Assembly (NCBI RefSeq): GCF_900101885.1
Contig: NZ_FNAN01000010.1
Location: forward strand, 124,001-188,000
Reading direction: 5' to 3'
Length of the DNA stretch: 64,000 nt
DNA from: Dyadobacter soli
Lineage (GTDB): Bacteria > Bacteroidota > Bacteroidia > Cytophagales > Spirosomataceae
Shown here: positions 59,117 to 64,000 of the stretch, in pieces
How positions within the stretch are numbered: the stretch's first letter is position 1
Layout: each line of letters starts with the position of its first letter
The notes under the pieces: generated by a model
Seen by the model: only the letters and a program-made list of their open reading frames with translations
What the model was told of the DNA's origin: nothing
Databases searched by the model: none
Program-made: the position numbers and the translations under genes

Positions 59117-60136
59117 ATGGCACAAACACCCGATACTATTCTTAAAGAGCTCAGAGGCAAGAAGTTCCGCCCGCTGTATTTCCTGCACGGCGACGAACCC
59201 TATTTCATTGATTCCATTGCCGAAGAGCTTGAAAACAAGGTAGTTCCGGAATCGGAACGGGGGTTTAACCAGTTTGTACTTTACGGGAAAGATACCGATG
59301 TGGCGGGGGTGCTGAGCTATGCGCGGCGGTTTCCGTTCATGGCGGAGCGGCAATTGGTGTTGGTTAAAGAGGCGCATCGTTTGAATGGCATTGAGCAGAA
59401 AGAGCAGCAACAGCGCCTGGAAGACTATGCATTAAACCCGGTGCCGAGCACGGTGCTCGTATTCTGCTACCATGCCAATGCGGACGAGCGGAAGTCGTAT
59501 CTGAAAGCCTGTAATGCGAATGGGGTGGTGGTGCAGTCGAAAAAGATGTACGACAACAAGCTGCCCGACTGGGTAGGCTCATTTTGCCAGCATGAAGGTG
59601 TGAAAATCAGCCCGAAGGCGGTACAAATGCTGGTCGACAATATTGGTAACGATCTGAAACGCCTGTCGAACGAGATCCGCAAGATCATGGTGAACCTGCG
59701 TGTGGACGAAGGTATCGACGCAGCGGCGATCGAGAAGTTTGTGGGCATCAGTAAAGAGTATAATGTATTCGAATTTCAAAAAGCGTTAATGCACCGCGAT
59801 GTGCTGAAAGCGAACCAGATAGCTGCATTTTTTGCTTCCAATTCCAAGGACAATCCGCTGGCTCCGGTGCTGATCATCCTCTTTGGTTTTTTCTCTAAAC
59901 TCCTTCTAACTCACGCTGCACGCGATAAGTCCGAAAAAGGGCTGGCCGCGGAGCTGGGAGTGAATCCGTATTTTGTTAAAGATTATCTGTTGGCTGCACG
60001 CAATTATCCAATGGGTAAGGTCGCCAACATCATCCATTACCTGCGCGAATGCGACGGTCGACTAAAAGGCCTCGACGGCACGAGTATCCCGGAAGGCGAG
60101 TTGCTGCGGGAACTGGTTTTCAAAATCGTGCACTAG
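59117..60136 (+). CDS. holA: DNA polymerase III delta subunit
   Basis: The 339-residue clamp-loader subunit. It shows LYFLHGDEPYFIDSIAEELENKVV at the N-terminus, VLVFCYHANADERKSYLKA and SPKAVQMLVDNIGNDLKRLSNEIRKIM in the lid domain, and the C-terminal collar helices ending EGELLRELVFKIVH. It is 60 bp after the AcpH-like gene. An octamer-like repeat region follows the stop. Confidence 0.93.
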   Translation: MAQTPDTILKELRGKKFRPLYFLHGDEPYFIDSIAEELENKVVPESERGFNQFVLYGKDTDVAGVLSYARRFPFMAERQLVLVKEAHRLNGIEQKEQQQRLEDYALNPVPSTVLVFCYHANADERKSYLKACNANGVVVQSKKMYDNKLPDWVGSFCQHEGVKISPKAVQMLVDNIGNDLKRLSNEIRKIMVNLRVDEGIDAAAIEKFVGISKEYNVFEFQKALMHRDVLKANQIAAFFASNSKDNPLAPVLIILFGFFSKLLLTHAARDKSEKGLAAELGVNPYFVKDYLLAARNYPMGKVANIIHYLRECDGRLKGLDGTSIPEGELLRELVFKIVH

Positions 60137-60228
60137 GTTAATGAGTTAATGAGTGAATGAGTTAATGAGTGAATGAGTGAATAACTTTCAAACAGCATTC
60201 ACTCATTCGCTCATTCACTCATTCAAAA
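60137..60228. repeat. TGAATGAGT octamer array and inverted copy
   Basis: Forward GAGTTAATGAGTGAATGAGT units (60137-60183) face inverted ATTCACTCATTCGCTCATTC units (60197-60225). They form a hairpin between holA and the alkA-type gene, both on the plus strand. This is the same design as the ATTGAATG arrays with a changed base (TGAATGAG instead of TGAATGAT). Confidence 0.75.
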
Positions 60229-60240
60229 TTAAACACCCAC

Positions 60241-61152
60241 ATGCATCAACAAACAATCCTCATCCCAACCCCGCCGCTTTTCAGTTTTCAGGAATGCCTG
60301 TGGTTTCTGAACCGTAATTACGACGACTGTCTGCATTTGGTGACTGAAACGGCGGTTTTCAAAGCGATCGCGACGCCTTTCGGGGATGTGCTGTTTCGGG
60401 TAAGTGAGCGAAGCGGTTTTTTGCAAATTGATGTGCTGGAAGGCGCGTCAAGTTCTGAATGTGGCGATTTTCTTACGGACTATGTAAGAGAGTGGTTCGA
60501 TATGGACCGGGATCTTGCTCCGTTTTACGGGTGCTTGGCGCAGGATAGCCGACTTGCTTACATGGCGGACGATTTTTCCGGGTTGCGGCTGATGGGCATA
60601 TCCGATATGTTTGAAGCGCTGTGCTGGTCTATTATCGGTCAGCAGATCAACCTCACATTTGCTTACAAAATGAAACGCCGCATGGTGGAGCGGTACGGCC
60701 GGCATATCGAATGGAACAATCAGGTTTTTCATATTTTCCCTGAACCCGAAGTGCTGGCTAACGCGGAGGTAGCAGTGCTGAGGGAAATGCAGTTTTCACA
60801 AAAAAAAGCGGAATACGTGATCGGCGCAGCCCGTGCATTTGTGGAAGGTACGCTGAGCCGTTCGCTAATCGACGCGCTACCGGATTTCGAGGCGCGGCAG
60901 AAGGCTTTGGTAGCGCATAAGGGAATCGGTGTCTGGACGGCTAACTATGTGCTCATGAAGTCGTTTCGCGCGCCCGAGGGTATTCCGCATGGCGATGTGG
61001 GACTATTGAATGCGCTCGTTGGCCACGGTATCATTGCCGAGCGCAGTGAAAAGGACAAAATCGAAGCTTTTTTCCAGGATTACGCGGGGTGGGAAACTTA
61101 CGTTACGTTCTATCTATGGCGGAGCCTGGCGGTAAAGCCACTAGTTTCCTGA
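60241..61152 (+). CDS. DNA-3-methyladenine glycosylase II (AlkA-like)
   Basis: A 303-residue base-excision glycosylase for alkylated purines. The AlkA N-terminal domain (about 1-110) precedes the HhH-GPD domain: DMFEALCWSIIGQQINLTFAYKMKRRM, then hairpin HKGIGVWTANYVLMKSF with catalytic Asp252 in HGDVGLLNAL. It converges with, and overlaps by 12 bp, a small Ada-type zinc protein gene that is followed by a 2OG oxygenase gene. Together they form an alkylation-repair group. Confidence 0.92.
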   Translation: MHQQTILIPTPPLFSFQECLWFLNRNYDDCLHLVTETAVFKAIATPFGDVLFRVSERSGFLQIDVLEGASSSECGDFLTDYVREWFDMDRDLAPFYGCLAQDSRLAYMADDFSGLRLMGISDMFEALCWSIIGQQINLTFAYKMKRRMVERYGRHIEWNNQVFHIFPEPEVLANAEVAVLREMQFSQKKAEYVIGAARAFVEGTLSRSLIDALPDFEARQKALVAHKGIGVWTANYVLMKSFRAPEGIPHGDVGLLNALVGHGIIAERSEKDKIEAFFQDYAGWETYVTFYLWRSLAVKPLVS

Positions 61153-61401
61153 TTTCCATTTCAAATACGCCTCCCGCATGCAATGCCCGCACGGACGGTA
61201 CGCATGTGCGAGCGCGTCATGCTCGCTTGCGAAGAATACACGGTTGCTGCGTTTCATCCGTTTTCCCGAACCGCAGGATAACTTCCCGTAAATTTTCAGG
61301 TTACGGTTGCCACTCAGGTTGATTTCCCCGCTATCGATCAGATGTTTTAGTTTCCGGCTTGTTGCGAAGCTTTCCGGGCCTATTTCTTCGTGCGTTTTCA
61401 T
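61141..61401 (-). CDS. Ada-type zinc-binding domain protein lacking the methyl-acceptor cysteine
   Basis: An 86-residue stand-alone domain similar to the N-terminal metal-binding domain of Ada: LKIYGKLSCGSGKRMKRSN, RVFFASEHDALAHAYRPCGHC. Lined up by eye with E. coli Ada (GIFCRPSC ... GFRPCKRC), the acceptor Cys38 is a Gly, while the Cys42-, Cys69- and Cys72-equivalents remain. It therefore probably cannot repair methylphosphotriesters itself. ATG 61401 is used; ATG 61419 would add six residues. It lies 42 bp after the oxygenase stop and overlaps convergent alkA by 12 bp. Confidence 0.85.
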   Translation of the reverse strand: MKTHEEIGPESFATSRKLKHLIDSGEINLSGNRNLKIYGKLSCGSGKRMKRSNRVFFASEHDALAHAYRPCGHCMREAYLKWKSGN

Positions 61402-61443
61402 CGATGTGTTTGAATGCATTCGTTTTATGTAAACGCGCTGGTT

Positions 61444-62145
61444 TCAGGTTAATGCATCGTGAAAAATAATACCTAATGTATAGCGCTGGCCGTCGTGCAC
61501 CTCGCTCACGCCATGTTTCATATTGACGCGGTAATAACCTTTGCTGCCTTTCACCGGCCTGAAATTCGTGGTAAAAAGCAATGCGTCGCCTTTGCGGGGC
61601 TTTAAAACTATGGCCTTTGATTGGGCGCGTGGTATTTGTTCAGTCAATACGAATTCGCCGCCGGTATAGTCTTGTTCAGGCTCGTTGAGGAATAGCACCA
61701 TTTGGATCGGGAAGAACAGCTGGCCGTAAAGGTCCTGGTGAAGTGTATTGTGGCCACCTTTGCCGTATTTCAGGATAAGTACCGTCGGTTTTGTCTGTTC
61801 CTGGGCGCGGCACAGTTCCTGGAAATCTTCGAAATCAGCGGGGTAGGGATGTCCCATTTTCAGTACTTCCATCCATTGATTGGCTACCGGTACCAGCCTG
61901 GGAAAAACGCTTTCGCGCAGCCGTTGGGTAATTGGCGGCAATGGATAGGTGAAGTATTTGTACTCCCCCAAACCGAACCGGTACCGTTCCATAACGATCA
62001 TCTTGCGGTAATGCGACGGGTTATCATATTCCGCTATTAGCTGTTCGCATTCTTCCGCATTCAGTATTTGATTGAGTTGCGCATAGCCGCGCTCGTGAAG
62101 GTTTTCGCGAATGGACGCCCAGTCGAGGTTTTCGATGTTGATCAT
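61444..62145 (-). CDS. 2OG-Fe(II) oxygenase (PF09859-like), probable alkylation-repair or P4H-type enzyme
   Basis: A 233-residue non-haem iron dioxygenase. The iron triad is visible as His136 and Asp138 (LHQDLYG) and His211 (MKHGVSEV), with Arg221 (QRYTLGIIFHD) for 2-oxoglutarate. The upstream region FVLTEQIPRAQSKAIVLKPRKGDALLFTTNFRPV matches the Oxygenase-NA/prolyl-hydroxylase-like fold. Genes of this family often sit beside ada/alkA, as here, and may oxidise alkylated nucleic acid. The substrate is not proven. ATG 62145 (MINIENLDW) is used. Confidence 0.85.
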   Translation of the reverse strand: MINIENLDWASIRENLHERGYAQLNQILNAEECEQLIAEYDNPSHYRKMIVMERYRFGLGEYKYFTYPLPPITQRLRESVFPRLVPVANQWMEVLKMGHPYPADFEDFQELCRAQEQTKPTVLILKYGKGGHNTLHQDLYGQLFFPIQMVLFLNEPEQDYTGGEFVLTEQIPRAQSKAIVLKPRKGDALLFTTNFRPVKGSKGYYRVNMKHGVSEVHDGQRYTLGIIFHDALT

Positions 62146-62228
62146 AACAGGGGTAATTTGATTTGTTGTAACCAAAATTACCCCGCCGGAATGCGCATTG
62201 AAACCCGATTCTTGCGCATTGGCGCAAT

Positions 62229-62252
62229 GGCGCGAAGGTCAACCTTCGCGCC
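62229..62252. terminator. Perfect 11-bp palindrome GGCGCGAAGGT/ACCTTCGCGCC
   Basis: GGCGCGAAGGT (62229-62239) and ACCTTCGCGCC (62242-62252) are exact reverse complements with a 2-base centre. It begins 5 bp after the ABC gene stop on the minus strand. A shorter copy with the same bases is at 6910-6924 after the sigma gene, so it is a dispersed palindrome that may act as a terminator. Confidence 0.6.
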
Positions 62253-62256
62253 TGCG

Positions 62257-64000
62257 TCACGCAGAAAGCACAGTCTCGTCCTTCCTTTCGCCAATCTGCT
62301 GGCGCCACATCGCGTAATAGAGGCCTTTTTCTTCCAGCAATGCATGGTGGTTACCGGTTTCGACGATACGGCCTTTTTCGAGCACGTAAATGCGGTCGGC
62401 GTACATGATAGTCGAGAGACGGTGGGCGATCATGACCGTAATGTGCTGGCGCTGGTCGGTAATGGCGCGGATCGTGTTCGATATTTCTTCTTCTGTGAGT
62501 GAATCCAATGCGGAGGTGGCTTCGTCGAAGATGATCAGGTGCGGGTTACGCAGGAGCGCGCGTGCAATGGACAAACGCTGGCGTTCGCCGCCAGATAATT
62601 TCAACCCGCCTTCGCCGATCACCGTGTCGATGCCATTCTCGGCACGTGCGAGCAGGTTGTAGCAAGCGGCTTTCATGAGCACGTCGTTGATCATTTCGTC
62701 GGTCGCTTCCGGGTTTACGAAAAGCAGGTTTTCCTTGATCGTACCTGAAAAAAGCTGCGTATCCTGCGTCACAAAGCCGATTTTGTGCCTGATTTCGTCA
62801 AAATCGATCTCTTTTCCATTCACGCCATTGTAAAATACGGTGCCTTCGATGGGCTGATATAATCCCACGAGCAGCTTCACCATCGTAGTTTTACCGGAGC
62901 CCGACGGCCCCACGAACGCAATCGTTTCTCCGCGTTTTACACCAAACGAAATGTCCTCCAATGCAGGGCGTTTTGCCGTCTGGTGCTGGAACTTCACATG
63001 GTCGAATTGCAGCTCCCTGATGTCGGTAATGCTTTCAGGATTAGCCGGTTTGTGTTCGACGGGGCGTGCGAGCAGTCCCTGTAAGTTGTTCAGCGAAGCC
63101 TCGGCTTCGCGGTAGGAGAGGATCACATTGCCCAATTCCTGCAACGGCCCGAAAATGAAGAAGGAGTAGAACTGCATCATCATCATTTGCCCCACGGTTA
63201 TCTTATCGCGGAACACGAAAAACAGCAATGCAAACATCACGCATTGTTGCAGGAAATTGACGAACGTTCCCTGAATGAAACTTACCGAACGGATGCTTTT
63301 GACCTTTTTCAGTTCCAGTTTCAGGATTTTATAGGTAGTAGTATTCAGTCGGCCGATTTCCTGCTGTGTTAACCCAAGGCTTTTAACCAGTTCTATATTG
63401 CGTAGCGATTCAGTAGTGGAACCGGCCAATGCAGTGGTTTCTTTGACGATATTCTTCTGAATCGTCTTGATTTTCCGGCTCAAAACACTCGTCAGGAACG
63501 CCAGGATCACCGAGCCGACCAGGTAAATGAGCGGTAGCCAGGGGCTCAGCCTGAATGCGACAATTACTACAAAAACGATCCCTACCGAAGTAAAAAACAG
63601 TACATTAACAAAATTAAGAATGAACTTTTCGCAATCCGCACGGACTTTCAGGAGCACCGAAAGTGTTTCGCCGGAGCGCTGGTCTTCAAAATCCTGAAAT
63701 GGCAATCTCAATGCGTGCCGCAGGCCGTCCGTATAGAGTGCGGCGCCGAACTTCTGGATCACCACATTCACCAGGTAATCCTGGAATGCTTTCGCAATGC
63801 GGGATACCATCGCCACGCCGATGATCATCAGCAGGCCTATCAATACACCTCTGAAAAATTCATTATCAAGGCCTTTTGAGCGAAATTCAACGGCCTTGTT
63901 AGCATAAGGGTCGATCAGGAAATTACCGAGGATGTATGGATTGAGCAGGGAAAACGTCTGGTTAATGGCCGCCATCAGAAGGGCCAGGAATATGAGCGCC
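62257..64000 (-). CDS. ABC exporter, fused permease/ATPase (N-terminus outside the window)
   Basis: The frame stays open to the window end, so the start is not seen; an ATG at 63975 lies within a membrane helix (ALIFLALLMAAINQTFSLL) and is not the likely start. The visible part has a type I exporter membrane domain and an ATPase: Walker A GPSGSGKTTMVKLL, Q-loop TQDTQLFSG, signature LSGGERQRLSIARALL, Walker B HLIIFDEATSALD, H-loop MIAHRLS. It resembles lipid or peptide exporters (MsbA/peptidase-less type). The cargo is unknown. Confidence 0.9.
   Translation of the reverse strand, partial: ALIFLALLMAAINQTFSLLNPYILGNFLIDPYANKAVEFRSKGLDNEFFRGVLIGLLMIIGVAMVSRIAKAFQDYLVNVVIQKFGAALYTDGLRHALRLPFQDFEDQRSGETLSVLLKVRADCEKFILNFVNVLFFTSVGIVFVVIVAFRLSPWLPLIYLVGSVILAFLTSVLSRKIKTIQKNIVKETTALAGSTTESLRNIELVKSLGLTQQEIGRLNTTTYKILKLELKKVKSIRSVSFIQGTFVNFLQQCVMFALLFFVFRDKITVGQMMMMQFYSFFIFGPLQELGNVILSYREAEASLNNLQGLLARPVEHKPANPESITDIRELQFDHVKFQHQTAKRPALEDISFGVKRGETIAFVGPSGSGKTTMVKLLVGLYQPIEGTVFYNGVNGKEIDFDEIRHKIGFVTQDTQLFSGTIKENLLFVNPEATDEMINDVLMKAACYNLLARAENGIDTVIGEGGLKLSGGERQRLSIARALLRNPHLIIFDEATSALDSLTEEEISNTIRAITDQRQHITVMIAHRLSTIMYADRIYVLEKGRIVETGNHHALLEEKGLYYAMWRQQIGERKDETVLSA

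Overview
The window reads as a chromosomal segment from a Bacteroidota bacterium of the Cytophagales, most likely Dyadobacter or a close Spirosomataceae relative. This is inferred from three SusC/SusD outer-membrane pairs, a FecR/ECF-sigma regulatory pair, type IX secretion (T9SS) sorting tails, few Shine-Dalgarno sites, a TAnnTTTG-type promoter element before polA, and coding DNA near 50% GC broken by very AT-rich intergenic islands. I saw no tRNA, rRNA, CRISPR array, prophage or transposase gene.

Region 1 (0-17 kb) handles nutrient uptake. An ECF sigma factor, a FecR anti-sigma factor, a SusC with an STN signalling domain and a SusD lie in order on the minus strand, with the first codons of a further gene at the left edge. 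Next come two secreted proteins, a beta-propeller fused to a type I copper domain and a DUF1080/PA14-like protein. They are divergent from a second SusC-SusD pair.

Region 2 (17-31 kb) holds DNA polymerase I with intact proofreading motifs, an S9 oligopeptidase lipoprotein, and a minus-strand run of metY, an FMN reductase, a DinB protein, a WYL regulator, a luciferase-like oxidoreductase and a DUF2147 protein. A GAF-domain histidine kinase and an RsmB-type rRNA methyltransferase follow.

Region 3 (31-40.4 kb) holds three SRPBCC proteins, an AraC regulator, a ThuA protein, Tex, a porin and an Rrf2 regulator beside an NAD(P)H-binding protein. This last pair resembles Bacillus YwnA/YwnB, and the two genes share a 21-bp operator-like palindrome.

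Region 4 (40.4-64 kb) has a third SusC-SusD locus, a large T9SS-exported protein, then mostly housekeeping genes: rlmD, dnaB, phoH, an M43 metalloprotease, comEC, a DUF922 protease, dCMP deaminase, a SlyD-like FKBP, an ACP phosphodiesterase and holA. An alkylation-repair group follows: AlkA, an Ada-type zinc domain that has lost its acceptor cysteine, and a 2OG-Fe(II) oxygenase. A truncated ABC exporter ends the window.

The most unusual content is between the genes. Four families of dispersed repeats recur: (i) clusters of 7-3-7 short palindromes forming cloverleaf-like elements, (ii) octamer ATTGAATG arrays sharing a non-repeat core, (iii) polypurine GGAGGAAAGGG tracts, and (iv) AT islands built on TATTAAAAGTATA-like words. 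Most sit downstream of or between genes, often where genes converge, so they may act as terminators or non-autonomous mobile repeats.
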